From positions 7,626,001 to 7,690,000 of the forward strand of contig NC_058146.1 of NCBI RefSeq assembly GCF_011075055.1: 64,000 nucleotides of DNA, written 5' to 3'. Shown one piece after another: positions 11,441-25,100 of the stretch (position 1 is its first letter; every line of letters begins with the position of its first letter). The notes beneath the pieces were generated by a model. The model was not told where the DNA came from. It did not search any database and saw only the letters and a program-made list of their open reading frames with translations. A program made the position numbers and the translations under genes. This DNA comes from Mangifera indica (taxonomy: Eukaryota; Streptophyta; Magnoliopsida; Sapindales; Anacardiaceae).

Positions 11441-14400
11441 AATTTTCACCATATACAAATAATTACATTACTTATACTGAGAAAAAACTTAATAAAATAA
11501 AAAATTAAAGTTAAAAATTGTAATGATTTAACGTTCTATAAAGTGAGATTAAACGTGTTTAAAAAATCCTCATAAAAAACATTACTAGTAGACCTAATGG
11601 AACAAAGTCTAGTTAAATAAAAAATGGTACAGTGCACTTACTCATGTCAAGAATTTTTTTCCCTTGATGAATGTTTTCCCTCTTTAGAGTATGATAATAT
11701 GAATTAATTTAGTTGTTTGCTAAATCACAACATACTGATATTATATACTAATTTTTGAAATATTGATATCAGTTTTGGTGAATAAGTCTGCAAGGTTATC
11801 ATTAGAGTGTAATTATTTGATATGAATCTTTCGACTTTATTGGATCTTGTGAATGTAAAAAAAACTTTGGTGAAATATGTTTAGTTATATCTCTTTTAAT
11901 GTATCTTTCACTAATTTGGGTAATACAGGTTATATTCTCGTCAATAATATGAAAGAAATGTTTGTTGTAGAAAGAATATTACATGTATTTTGGATATGAT
12001 AGATGATAAATTGCAACTATACACATTCTCAACTAGTTTCATAGAGAACTAAAATATTTTAATGATTCGAATATGTTACAACCAAAGTTTGTTGGGTGTA
12101 GTATTATGATATTATTGTGTTATAATAAGTTTAGACATATCCTACCTATAAGCGAGTTATATGAAGGTCAAAAAAATAACTCGCTTTTGTATATCCAATC
12201 AAACTAGAATTTTTAATAAATTTAACATAATAGGAAACTCTCAAGTATATGTTAGGCCATTGGAAAAGACCTTGGGCACAAGCCTTGCTTCATATTTATT
12301 AATCTTATTTTGCTCATTTCTTTTTTTTTATAAATATTCATTTATATCCAATGAGTTAAACATCTTTAGATGTTTGGACTATGCACCAAAATATTTAACT
12401 TTCTATAACATAAGCCAATTATGTATGACTTTATTTTTCCCACTTAGGCTAATCATACCTTTATCTATATTCATCAATGAAACATGATTTAAAATCATCA
12501 TCACTCATTATTTCAGTAGTTACTACAAATGAGAATACATCATTTAATGTTAATCATTTCACGATTTCGTATCTCTCTTGTATACACATAATCTATAGAG
12601 ATTTGTGTATTATCATTTTCTTGTATTTCAAAGATTTGTTCCACTTCTGTGGCTTTAATCTTTCCAAGGGTCATAATCTCTTTTAGAGAAATATCAAATA
12701 GTGTACATTTTTCAATCATTTTAGTATAATCATAAATGATATTTATTTGATTCGTTGTCTTTTGGTTTTAAGGAATAGTATCCTCCAATCTAATAAGCTT
12801 ACCACACTTCTGGTATATGATAGATGAATCAATCAGGACTTAAATGGATTATTCAATAGTCTCATTAATTCTTATTAGTGTGTTGACAGCTAGTATATGA
12901 GATTTTGTCACTTTTGATGTATCCATAAAAGTATGAGACATTTGATTGACAATAATTTGTAAATATATTATCCTCTACACATCATTTTCACTTTGAGATA
13001 TATTAAGATCTAAATGAGATATGGCGAGTAAGTTCCAAATAAGCTCATGCCTAAATTTAAGAGTCATCTTCTTTTCCCTTAAAGGTGGCAATATTAAATC
13101 ATCAAAATGATGATATGTAAAATTTGTAGTAAAAAGATCATTCATCATTAGTTCAAAATATCTAATAATAGATAATGAATTATATCTAACATAAATTTTC
13201 AAATGACATTAGGATTCCATTTTAGTACGTTGTGTAGATGGAATAGGGATATACACAAAGCAACCAAATATACTTAAATGAGATATATTAGATTGGTGAC
13301 CAAGAACTAATTGTAAAGGAGAATATTAATGATAAAATGAAGGTCACAAGCTAATTAACTTTGCAACATGTAATATAACATGTCCCCAAGTAAAAATTGG
13401 TAATTTAGTTTTTAGTAATAAAGCACGTGCAATTACATGAAGACGTTTGATAAGAGATTCAACTAATTCATTTTGAATGTGGATATACGAAACTAGATGC
13501 TCTACATCAATCCCTTTTGATATAGAATAATCATCAAATATTTTAGATGTAAATTCACTAGTATTGTCTAGTCGTATTGACTTGATCGAATAATTTAAAA
13601 AATGTCTTCAATTTGATAATTTATGTTAACAATTTAACGAAAGTAACATTTCAAATTGGTAATGAACAAACATAGTACCATTGTGCAATACATCAATTAA
13701 GATGACCAAATAATGAAATGACTCATTAGGTGGATGAAAGAGTTCACATATATCCCCTTGAAATCATAGGGATTCGACACCAATTTTTGTCTCTATCATC
13801 ATCTTTGGAAGTCAATAATTTAATTATGAAGTTTATATCCTTTCATTAAAAAATATATATGTTAGCCATGACATATACAAAATAATGAAAAGTTGTATAT
13901 GGTAAGAAAACACAAAATAATGTTTATGACTTCATAACAAAAAATGTATAAAAAGGATGGACACTAATTATGGAAATTTTGAGTATTCATATTACTAGTT
14001 GAGTCGCCTATATTCTTACTCTTGAAAGAAATTTGAAATATCAAGATTTGCTAGATTAGTAAGATCAAAATCAAGTGTGATTCTATCTTTTTCTCATTAT
14101 TTTTTATGGATGTTTGATATAGATCTACTAAAGATTTATGCATACAACAGATACACGACTAATGGATTTTACCACCACATTTATAACATTTATTTTCATG
14201 TTTTATAATTTACTTTGCATTATTCTTCCTCTCTCATGTTTTACTTAGTTTTGGTCTATGCCCACAATAACTACTACTAATAGTCACATTCACTTCAAGA
14301 GCAATACAATGCTAGTGAGACAAATTTGATACTTTTTAAATAATAATTTATTGTCTTATATAGTAACGAGCAAATAAGATATTAATTCATAATATACTGC

Positions 14401-14960
14401 AAGAACATATTTAAGGGATAAAAAGTGGAGAATATTTTTACTATATATTTTCTTTAAGTATTTTCTCTCCACATAACTTTATTGGGAAAATGATTCTTAA
14501 TAAAGCAAGGTTGTATTTACATATTTATAATTTTTTAAGTGTAGGTCAATTTATTCATATTAAGGCATTTGAAGTATTATTCATTTCTAATGTTCAAAAC
14601 TATTTTTCAAATTTTTTCATAATTTTAATAGATTCATAATATTCATATATTCGTCTTGTAATCTTTCATCAATATGATACCAAAGAAAAATAGTGGTCTT
14701 GGATGGTCTTTTTGGGACACTTTATGTACATCTTTAATTATTTCTTCAAGGCTCATAATTTATAGGTAAAGAACCATGTTGATAACCCATTCAATATAGA
14801 TTTCTTCATCCAATCTTATAGCAATGTATTGGGATTAATTTTTGAAACTTCAGATTAAAATATTATCCCACATTTGTAGAACTTCTTGTTTTGTGATTAA
14901 CATTTAAAACATTAAATATTAAATTACAATATTTAAAACTTTAGTTCATATGATATTTTG
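11441..14960 (-). pseudogene. Ty1/copia gag-pol remnant, minus strand
   Basis: Read on the minus strand this is a badly broken copia polyprotein. The clearest part is 12975-13202, with IYVRYNSLSIIRYFE and HLDLNISQSE, matching the post-integrase segment of plant copia proteins. Just upstream (13240-13420) are GHVILHVAKLISL and HLSIFGCFVYIPIP, the integrase C-terminal part. Near 14150-14200 a zinc-knuckle trace KCGGKIH is visible. Near 14560-14950 there are gag traces such as IMSLEEIIKDVHK. RT and RNase H are largely unreadable between 11.6 and 12.9 kb. Stops and frameshifts are too many for function. The plus-strand open frames here (for example 12161-12487) are antisense shadows. Confidence 0.75.
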
Positions 14961-15029
14961 AACTTCATGTGCATGTTTTTCCACAATTTTTGCAAACTTC
15001 AGTGGGTTGTAAATGCAATACAATTATAA

Positions 15030-15420
15030 ATATAATATATATAAATATCCATAATTCATATTCGCAAAAGGGTACAATTATTGTAATAATTAAAATATCC
15101 ACAATTTGCATTTGACAATTACAAAAGGAACATAAATAGATATATCTGCAGTTTGTTTTTGTAAAAGGTAAAACAATTATGATAAGAACATAAATATAAA
15201 TATATGCAATATACATTTGCGAAAGTAAAAATAGTCGATATCCATAATTTGCATGAGCAAAAGGGAAAATAGTTATGATGAGAACATAAATGCAAATGTC
15301 CACAATTTGTATTTCGCAAAAGAGATATCAATTATAATTAGAGCACGAGTGACAATATCTATAATTTATTTTTTGCAAAAGGGAAAATACTTATAATAAG
15401 AACATAAATAAAATGTAAAC
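15030..15420. repeat. degenerate tandem repeat, unit about 57 bp
   Basis: A word like atatccacaatttgcattt followed by caaaagggaaaata and gataagaacataaat recurs near 15042, 15093, 15146, 15239, 15297 and 15353, a spacing of about 50-60 bp. It lies between the gag remnant and the presumed 5' LTR of the minus-strand copia element, so it is probably a leader repeat. It is largely open on the minus strand and encodes a repetitive hydrophobic peptide, which I regard as incidental. Confidence 0.7.
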
Positions 15421-15521
15421 AATTATAACAAATAATATGTATAAATTAAACACATAATAAATTGAATTTTTTATAGTAATGATATTGAAATGTACCTGAG
15501 CAATTCATCCTAAAAACGTAT

Positions 15522-15572
15522 TGTGTATGTAATAAAAGAAACTAAAAGATGACTGAAATTAGAGAATTGAAA
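15522..15572 (-). repeat. possible 5' LTR fragment of the 11-15 kb copia element
   Basis: The segment reads gtgtatgtaataaaagaaac and then aaactaaaagatgactgaaa. It aligns with 11233-11290 at most positions. Sequence on either side does not align convincingly, and no primer-binding site was found beside it, so only a fragment is supported. Confidence 0.4.
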
Positions 15573-16489
15573 TAGTTTACCAGATCATTCCATTATCTAA
15601 GAAGTATTTTCAACATTTAATAAAATTGATTATGGTATATTCATATAAATTAACTTATTAGACTACATATTTATTAGAGATTTATTAAATTAAAACAAAA
15701 TTAATATTTGTCCACATTCAATAAATTTTCTCTTAGTTATGTTTCTATAATTTCATAAACTCTCTCTTATATCATTAGTCTAAACATTCACAACATGTAA
15801 TATTGTTCTTTCTCTGAACCCAAAAGAAAATTTTATTATGTAAACATAATTAATAAACGGTAAATAGTGATTAGACGATTTCCACGGATGCAGAAGTGGT
15901 TGCTTGTTTCCACGGAGGTAGACGTAGATATTTATCCTAGTTTTCTTCGAAGTGACGTGCAATTTTTGTTTTTGTCAAATTCTCGAAAATGGATTCTACA
16001 TGTATTCATTTACCCGTACAATTTTCTCTGCCTATTATTATTATTATTATTACTATTACTAACCTTGTTCATTCACTAATTGCCCTGTCCTTTTTGTCTG
16101 CGGTTCTTGTTCTATAGTACTTTTTCACCTTCAACAAATCTATACAACCCTTTGAATATATGAACAACTATACATTTGATGTACCTAAGAGAACAAATTA
16201 AAAGTGGGGTTAGCTCCTCAGTTTGCCTTTCATTTTTTATCAAATAAATCATGGAAGTTTTAGGTTGAACAAAAGCATCAAATCATTTTGATGAAACCTT
16301 CAATTTTGTGAAGTTAATCAGTAATTAGTCACTAATTTTTTTATTTACATATTAAAAGTTGAGTAATAGTATATGTACCTATTTTAAGTAAATAAATAAA
16401 TATATATGTATATGTATCATCACGTAATTGAGTGTTATTTTATCTTTAATTCAAAATTACCTAATTACATGATAACATATATTAAATGT
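15573..16489. other. spacer, no gene recognised
   Basis: AT-rich. A short TTA microsatellite lies near 16035-16055, and a copy of the AT-rich dispersed repeat at about 16370-16480 abuts the CACTA-type MITE. No coding signal. Confidence 0.5.
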
Positions 16490-16798
16490 CACTACAAAAA
16501 AAAAAATTTCTAATAAGAGAAACGTTTTTTCTATTCCTGTTGTTAATATTTTTAATAAAGGAAGATATAACGACTATCGACAACGAGAATTTTTTTCATC
16601 ATTACAACTTTTTAACGATAGTAAATATATTTTTAACGATTGTTTTTTTCCTTATTAAACTCAGAAATTTATTTAGTTTTAACAAGAGTATAAATAATTG
16701 ATCGTTAAAATCATAAAAAAAATATTTATAGCGAATGAATATTATCCCTTTGTTATTGTTTCTCTTGTTAATGCTAGTTTTTTTTTTTTAATATAGTG
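16490..16798. mobile_element. CACTA-type MITE (309 bp) with 3-bp target duplication
   Basis: The element starts cactacaaaaaaaaaaattt and ends, on the other strand, cactatattaaaaaaaaaa. Inner parts of the ends also pair (taagagaaac against gtttctcttgtta). It is flanked by tgt on both sides (16487-16489 and 16799-16801). CACTA termini with a 3-bp duplication are the hallmark of the CACTA/En-Spm group. No transposase frame fits in this length. Confidence 0.75.
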
Positions 16799-17039
16799 TG
16801 TCTCTATTTATATATTCAAAATATATATACATAATTTTATTGTTAAAAGATTTGAGATGTTCGCACCCAAATACATGTATATAAATTATTAAAAATTTTA
16901 TATACGATAGATTACCTCTATAATCTATCGTTTATTATAAATATTATCATGTTTGTTTTGTTCACTACTAAAAGATAGTGATAATATTTTATTTCAATAT
17001 AGTGTAACAAAAAATATATGAGTTAATTTGATTGTCACC

Positions 17040-17521
17040 TCACACCAGTAATAAAATATTATTAATTTAATATTAATTTATTAAAAATTTACCTTCACTT
17101 ATTAATTTTTTAAGACAAAATAACCCTTACTTTAATTTAAAATAATAAACAACTTAACTACCAAGTTTAATTAATTTTATTATTTAACAATATGATTAAA
17201 TAAAAAATATTTTAATTAATTAATTTCATTATTTGACAATATAAAAAATCCTAATATATTATTAATATGAAGGATATTTTACAAAACACACACAAAAAAA
17301 AGAATTTTACGACATGATAATTTAATTAAACACAATACTAATTTATAACAAATAACATCTTGATATTTTTTATTATTCTCAATCAAATACAATAATTATT
17401 TATATATGTTAATATTACCAAACTAAATATTAATTTATATACAGTAATCTTTCAAATAATTAATCTTGATATTAATATTTTTATTTTTAGTAATAAAAGA
17501 TTATGCGAACCAAACACACTC
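17040..17521. mobile_element. hAT-like MITE, copy 2 (left end unclear)
   Basis: The right end reads gcgaaccaaacacactc, the complement of the gggtgtttggtt-type terminus seen at 9265 and 42780. The interior shows the same AT-rich words (acaaaataaccctta, aatcaaatacaataatta). The left terminus is eroded or replaced, so the start is approximate. Confidence 0.4.
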
Positions 17522-19230
17522 TTAAAATTTTAATGAGTCAATGAAATTGGTTTTTTATTTTTTAGGTTTACAGCTAATGGCTAACCTTTTATTACAATGT
17601 TAAAAAAATTAATGAGAAATGCTGATAAATGATCTTATAAATAATAAATTTCTAGTAAAATTAATGTTAGTTGTTCCAAGATTGATATTGTGATTAAAAA
17701 ACAATGAAAGACAATCTTAATATTTCTAAAGTCAATGAGAATTGGCCTTTGACAGGTACTCATCAATCTTCTCTATTATAGCTTGTGAAAAAAGGGTATT
17801 CTCCTATGTTGTTTCTATCTTCTTTTGTTCATACTTTCATCTACACATAAACCTAATTGACTTTTTCTTCTGAAAGAGGAGGCCCCTTGATGCCCACTAA
17901 CTGATGGAAAAGTATAGCAACCCCCAAAACAACACACACCATATATTTAAAAAAAAAAAATTTATATAATTGTGAACATATATATACAACAAAAACTGAA
18001 ATTAAGAATACATGTATTCTTAATTTAATTTTATAGTTGAGAAAAAAAGTCAAAACGAAGATCTTTCACCTTTATGGATTGCATTTACTAATGGAATGGA
18101 AGTATACCTCAATCACAAGTCAAGTACATAAATTAAGCTGAAAATCATGGGGTCCTTGATATTGAAAGATAAATACTTATAACTAATTATTTTGGTTGAG
18201 CAATTATGTAAATATTACCATTTTTTGGAATTATTTATACATATAGATATATGATTTTCTAAACAAAGACTTTGATTGAAAATATTAACCAATTGATCAT
18301 GATCAATTAATTACTAATTTCTTGAATAATCCCCACAAGCAATAAATTAAAATTGTTGTGTCCTTTCATATATATATATTTCTTCAAAAAGATTTCTTGA
18401 ATAAGCTACTAATTAATCCTAAATTATATCTACTAATTAGAAAATGACTTGCAACTAATTATTCATATTTAGAGAAATCTTCTAGTGTTAAATTTTTCTG
18501 TATATGATGTAAGAAAAGAATTTATTTTTCATGTGAGAACAAAAAGATAAAAACAAATATGCATGATGGTAAAAGAGACAAGTCCAATTCTTTTATTGAA
18601 GTTTGTGATAGACTTTTTTTTTTTAGAAAATCCAAATATTTGTGTGTTAAATTTAGTATGTTTATATAGAGATTAGATAGTTAAAAGTTAAAGATAAATT
18701 AATATTAAATTATATGATAATATATTATTGTTTGTGTATAAAAATTATGTAAATATTTTTATTATAATAAAATATAATAAAAATGTGATGCCAAAAGTTC
18801 TTATATTATTTTTTTACATTTCCATTTATTCATTAATTAGTATTTTATTAGTTGAACCAAGCTAAATGCTAGATTTTGGATATTGATTAAAAAAATCAGT
18901 TTTGGGTTTCAAAAGGCAATTGAGACTTTGAGGCATGGGCTAAGCCTTGAAGTACTCAAATTTAAACTCGTTCTGTGCAAAATTTGAAGCCCAAAACTGT
19001 TAACTTTTGTAGCTTTGGCACAAAACAGCCTAAAACTAAGTAAATACCAGACCAAAGAGTATTAATCATTAATAGAATTAAATACGGTTATTTATTAACA
19101 AGGAAAAATGAAATTGCTGAAGCATTACATAATTGAGGATAATTAAACAACAACCTTAGGTTTCAGTTATTACCACCAACATCCTAAAAGTATTGGAAAC
19201 CAGAATTTACCTTCGATCACATTAATAAAA
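17522..19230. other. spacer, no gene recognised
   Basis: AT-rich with frequent stops in all frames. A copy of the AT-rich dispersed repeat lies at about 18650-18760. Nothing else is supported. Confidence 0.5.
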
Positions 19231-19239
19231 CTCACACTC

Positions 19240-20200
19240 GCCATACATCTCTCGTCACATAAATGATGGTAAATTACTGTCAACAGCTCATAATCAAGAC
19301 ACAGACTCATGCGCTGGGTGGCATGAGCCGAGGAGGAACCATGCCTATGGCGAGGCATGGCACATATTGTACTAGTATGTGCAGGTTGAAAGGTGTCCGA
19401 CATGCAATTGAATTGAAATAGGCACAACTGGACAACGTGCATGCAAGCTAGTGCATGCACACAAGCAGACTTGAGTGCGCAAGGCACACGCACCGTTGAT
19501 AGAGACACTTCTAAATGGGTTCAAGAGACTGAAGAATCATTAATAATGGTATAGGCATTTATAATTCAAACACTGGGGCTTAAAAATAGGCACAAAAGGT
19601 TGGAAAGGCGGACAAGTGCACAGGCCATTCAAACGGAGCGCGCAGGTCATGCACGCAGCAGACAAACAGGGGCAAGGCATTTCACAAAAACTGTTTTCCA
19701 AGAGCGCTAACACATATGTGCGGAGATGTATGCATAAGTTAATTTTGGGACAAAGGAATGCCGAGAAAAAATCAAGCGATTGTGGGTGCTCAAAATGACC
19801 GCATGTAATAGTGTTCAGCAAAGTCAAAATTAGGAGCACAGGTTCAGAAGGAACGCTTCACTGTCCACGTGAGTGGGATGCTCACAATGGGTAAAATCAT
19901 GCAATCAGTCAAAGATCAATTTTCAGCTTATTCCAAAATCCTCCTGACGAGGATGTCAACTCCATTTGGTGGGGGGAGGGTTTGTCAGCAGCTCATGATC
20001 AAGACACGGTTTCATGCACTTTGTGGAACGAGTCGAGGCAGAACCATGCCTGTGTTGGGGCATTACATATTGCATGATTGACTATAAATATTAATATGTG
20101 CAGGTTGGAAGGTGTCCAACATGCAATGGAGTCAAAATGGGCATGGGTGGATAGTATGCATCGACTCTCACAGGACATGCGCGTAGACTAGTGGCATGCG
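19240..20200. repeat. GC-richer block with a direct duplication
   Basis: This block is visibly richer in GC and in the words gcatgc and catgcatg than its surroundings. About 200 bp near 19275-19475 recur near 19985-20180. Shared words include cagctcat.atcaagacac, gaaccatgcct, atgtgcaggttg and aaggtgtcc.acatgcaa. The offset is about 710 bp. Open frames on the minus strand (19170-19508, 19540-19839) are Cys/His-rich but have no recognisable domain, and the repeats lie in different frames. It is probably part of an unrecognised transposon or satellite-like unit. Confidence 0.55.
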
Positions 20201-22197
20201 TATTTCATACACATATTTATAGTTTTTAATTAGTTTGTTTTAAGTAAAATTTGGTTTATTTTAATTAATTTTCTTAATTATTTTAATACTCTTTTAAGGA
20301 TTTTACCTTATTTGATATTTTGAATAATATTTTTAGATGATTTGATAAGACTTAAGCCTATTTGAGACAAGATTAGAGGATCAGAATGAGAAATTGATGT
20401 AAATTGTTAAGTACTGCAAAAGTCAATTATGGTTATAATCACTTTCAGTTATGTCCAAAATTACTGGGTAAAAATTAAAAAAAAAAAACGCAGAATTAAA
20501 ACAAGGCTAAGTTGATAGGCATTAGAAAGGGTAAACTACGTCTTTTTAAAAAAGGGAAGATAGTTACAACAATCTAAAGAGAAAATTTCAAGGAAAAACC
20601 CAAAATCCAGGAAGGAGATTCAAAATCTAATATCAAGAAGCAAAATGGAGGAGAGTCAATCAATCAAACTTGAAGACCCAAGAGTTTTCTCTATCCTCTT
20701 CTCCTTGATAATTGTTTTTGTAAGCATAAATAATACTAATTCCAGGATCACAGAAAGTATACCCGATTTCCTGAATCTAACAATTGATGATGATTTGGCG
20801 ATTTGATGTACTCCTGGGAGTATCCACAACACACTTTACTGATTTGCTTTCTCGTTTCTACAAAAATTCTTCCAGAGAATTGAATTGAAAGAGTATTGTA
20901 TTCCTTTTCTATATTTTTAGCATAAGTGTTCTCACCCTATTCCCAATGGAAGTTACGTTTTATTAAATAAGAGGGAGAGTGACAGTTATCTTTAATAACT
21001 GTCAAGGGCAAAATTGGAATATTGCACATCATGGGTTAATCTTGAATTTGTAACCCTAATGGATCGGGTCAACCCATCATGGGTGGACCGGACCCAATAT
21101 CTCTCACTCACACATGATAGGGGTGATCCGAATCACAATACTCTTTTACAGAAATCTTACAGAATAGAGCAATTCATACTAGCAAATGTGTCGTGCGACC
21201 TTGCGAGCAACCTGTACTTGGGAGCTAATTTACTATGCATCTGTTAGGAATAACATAGTCGTTTCAACCCAAAATAAAAATAAAGCGTTAGTCTCGCAAC
21301 ACCCTAAACTTACTCGATAACACAAGGTCCCTTTAATTCCTCATTTATTATTGTGTTATATTCCTATGTATCCATTATCAAGTCCAATCTCCTGTATGAG
21401 TGACATGTCAACCGGCCAATGGACACACGTAATATATAAGTCTTCCTCTTCTATTTGAAATTCTCAATTTAAACTTAGCTGCTTTTCTAGTCATGTTCTA
21501 TAGACTGAATCATTCATGGTCATAGGTTTCAAGCTAAGATAGTAACACTAAGAATAAACATCAAATTATAGCAAAGAGTCAAAAGGTACCATCATGAGGT
21601 AATCCTCATAAAGTCTCACATAGTGAAGGAGCAGAGATTCATCTTTCCACTACTTTAAACGGTCGTCTTATTCATGCACACATGGTATGAATCATGTGCT
21701 ACAATGTGTATCTTTTCAAAAATGTCATTACCAACATTGTACAAATCTTAGTTCAATCGTTGCTCTAAGTGTCTAACCTGAGTTTTTAATCATCTCTTCA
21801 ATCTTGTCTGACATTCATACGTTATTTGGATGTGGGGAATCCAAATCGGTCATTTTCAAATCTATCAAGTCATGACCTCATCTTGATTAATCATCAAGGC
21901 GATATATCAAATAACTCATTTCTTGAGCAATTCTCATTTTCTAAGTACGCTCTTTTAGCAGCATCAATCTCAAGAAACATGTCTCATCTGTGCAAGCTCT
22001 CCTCAACGTCAAAGGCGATTGCTCATGTGAGTAAGCCAATCAAATTTGTGCGACATTATCATCTTGTTGAGATTTCAAAAAAAAAAATAATGTGTATATC
22101 CATAAACACCATGAATTCAAACACATAAAATAAATTCAAATTCTCTGATGTTTTAACGTTGTGTTATAAGTACAATATATATTCAACAAGTCATCTA
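20201..22197. other. region downstream of a minus-strand copia pol; LTR possible
   Basis: On the minus strand this follows the copia polyprotein end at 22198. A purine-rich gtgagtgagagatattggg near 21100-21118 could be a polypurine tract and LTR start. The segment down to about 20.7 kb then has LTR-like content, but I find no matching second LTR, so this is only a suggestion. The plus-strand frames at 21014-21247 and 21826-22128 show no domain. Confidence 0.3.
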
Positions 22198-25100
22198 TCA
22201 TATTCTACGCAAGCCAAGAGACTTAACATGTGTAAGGTATACATCTCTTGAGATCGGTTTAGTTAGAGGATCAGCAATCATGTTACGCGTAGAAATATAT
22301 TGTACCATCACTTCTTTCTTCGAAATGATGTCTCTGACAAAGTTATATATGGTGTCGATATGTTTGGTTCGATTGTGGAATTTGGGATCCTTTGTGAAAG
22401 CTATCGCAGCTTAATTATCACAATGCATAACTATAGGACCAACTGTTGCGTCCAATACACCCAAATTTTCAAAAAATCTTTTTTTCAACCAAACAACTTT
22501 TTGCACAGCAGCAGAACATGCTACAAATTCTGCTTCCATTGTGGATAAGGCTATGCACATTTGTTTCTTACTGCTTCAAGATATAGCGTCATTTTGGAGT
22601 GAGAAAGCATAACCTGAAGTTGATTTGCGTTGGTCCAAGTCACCACCCCAGTCAGCATCCGAATAGCCAACGATACGCAAATCCTTTCCTTGGTAGCATA
22701 AACAATAATCCATAGTGCCTTTCAGATATCTCAATATCCTCTTGACAGCCTTCCAGTGTTCCCTTCCTAGATTTGATTGATATCGACTAACCAATCTGAC
22801 AGCAAAGTATATATCGGCATGAGTACACATCATCGCGTATATGAGACTTCTAACCGCATTTGAATATGGTACTAAAGACATTTCATTTCTTTCGTTTTGA
22901 GTCTCTAGACACAAGTCTTGGCTCAATGAATCGCCTTTTGACATAGGATTATCTACAGGCTTGCAGTTTCCCATGTTGAATCGTTCTAGAATCTTTTAGA
23001 TATAACGCTCTTTTGACAGAGCCAAAAGTCTCTTTGAACAATCCCTTTTGATTTTTATACCTAAAATGTAATCTGCTTCACCCATATCCTTCATGTCAAA
23101 ATTTGTGAATAACCAATTTTTAATGATCATCACATATTCCAAATCACTCCCAGTTATCAGCACATCATCCACATAAAGAGATAGAATTACAAATTTGTCA
23201 TCAGACCTTTTCACATAAACACAATGATCTTGTTCTAACATCTTAAAATTATAAGACAATATTGCCTTATGAAATTTTAAGTACCATTGTCTTGATGACT
23301 GTTTTAGGCCATATATTGATTTTTGGAGCTTGCATACTTTGCGCTCTTGGCCTTTTACCACAAAACCTACAAGCTGATCCATGTATATTTCTTCGTCAAG
23401 CTCTCCATTAAGAAAAGTTGTTTTGACATTCATCTGATGTAATTCTAGATCTAGGTGTGCTACTATAGCTAGAATGGCACGGACTGAAGTAAACCTCACA
23501 ATAGGCGAAAAGGTTTCTTCATAATCTATACCTTCTTGTTGAGTATAACATTTTGCCACTAGACAAGCTTTGTATCTATCATTGAGCCATCCGCCTTTCG
23601 TTTAATTTTGAGAATCCATTTATTCCCAATAGGTTTTCGATCCGACGGTAAGTCCACTAGACTTCAAACTTAGTTAAGTTCCATGGATTTCATTTCTTCC
23701 TCTAATGCTTTTTGCCACTTTTCCTTATTAAGGGATGATAGAGCTTCTTTGATATTTTTAGGCTCATCGTCTTCTGGACGAGCAGTTATGAAAACTTCAT
23801 TTTCAATTTCGAAACATCTCTTGGGGATTCAAGAGCTTTCGCTCCTACGCAATTGAGGATCTTCACTCCCACTATCTGAAATAGGTTAGAGCATAATCTC
23901 ATTGCTCCCACTTTCTATAACAGGTAGAGACATCCTCTCTTGTGACACAACTAATGATCGTTGGGACGAACCTTCTCCATATTCCTCTTCTGTTTCATAC
24001 AGATAAAGACTTTTATCAATATCACCCTTTTTAGGAAATTCATTTTCTATGAATGTCACATTTCGAGATTCTATTTCAGTCATTCTTCCATCAGAGTCCT
24101 CTCATATGAACACGTACCCTTTGGAGTGTTCAGAGTATCTTATAAAGATACATTTCTTGCCTCTTGGACCCAATTTTCTAAATTTATGGAATGTGTCATG
24201 GATATATTTAACAGACCCCTAAAGGTGCATCATATTTAATTCAGGTTTCCTACCTATCCATAACTCATAAGGTGTGGAAGTTACTGACTTAATGGGCACA
24301 TTGCTAAGTATATAAGTCACAGTCAATAAAACATCTCCCCAATACGAAATTGGAAGATTCGCTTGCGCCATCATAGACCTAACTATTTCCAACAGTGTTT
24401 GATTTCGCCTCTCCGCTACACCCTTTTGTTGCGAAGTTCTGGGAATCGTCAATTGCCTCATAATTCCTTTTTTACTACATAATTTCTTAAATTCGGTGGA
24501 TAAATATTCACAACCTCGATCAATTCTCAAGGCTTTTATTCTTTTGTCCAACTGATTCTCAACCTCATTCATATAATATCTAAAACAATCTATTGCTTTT
24601 GACTTATGGGAGATCAAATAAACATAACCAAAACGTGAATAATCATCTATAAAAGTGATGAAATAGAATGCTCCTTTTCTAGCTCTAACATTCATAGGGC
24701 CACAAATATCTGAGTGTACAAGTTGTAGAGAAATTTCAGCTCTAACAGTTTTGTCAAAAGGTTTTCTAGGAGTTTTTCCTACTAGACAATGCTCACAAAC
24801 AGGCAAATCTACTTTCTTGACAGGTCCTAATAAACCTTCACGGGCCAGTTTGTTCATTCTCTCTTGGCCAATATGCCCTAATCTAGTATGTCATTTATTT
24901 GCATCCACATTTAGACTATTAGGAGTTGTAAATAAAGAAAAACTAACAATATTATCATTAATACAATTTAAGGTGTCCAACACCATAAAACCTTCAGACA
25001 GAAATCCATATCCATAAAACATATCATTATAATGAAGTTTAACCAAGTTTCCAAAGAAAATAAAACAATATCCTAATTTCAACATAACTATTACAGAGAC

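Noticed and set aside
12161..12686. Plus-strand frames that look like membrane proteins
   Set aside because: They are antisense to the minus-strand copia pol remnant; the hydrophobic look comes from T-rich sequence.
14965..15331. Minus-strand frames with repeated hydrophobic segments resembling a membrane protein
   Set aside because: They are the translation of a ~57-bp tandem repeat in a copia leader.
15030..15420. CRISPR-like spaced repeat
   Set aside because: Units are adjacent and degenerate with no unique spacers, and the genome is plant.
19170..19839. Cys/His-rich minus-strand frames suggesting a small secreted or metal-binding protein
   Set aside because: The DNA is a repeated gcatgc-rich block, and the two repeat copies are not read in the same frame.
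20730..21118. 3' LTR partner for the primer-binding site at 28047
   Set aside because: I could not find matching sequence right of 28062, so it is mentioned only as a possibility.
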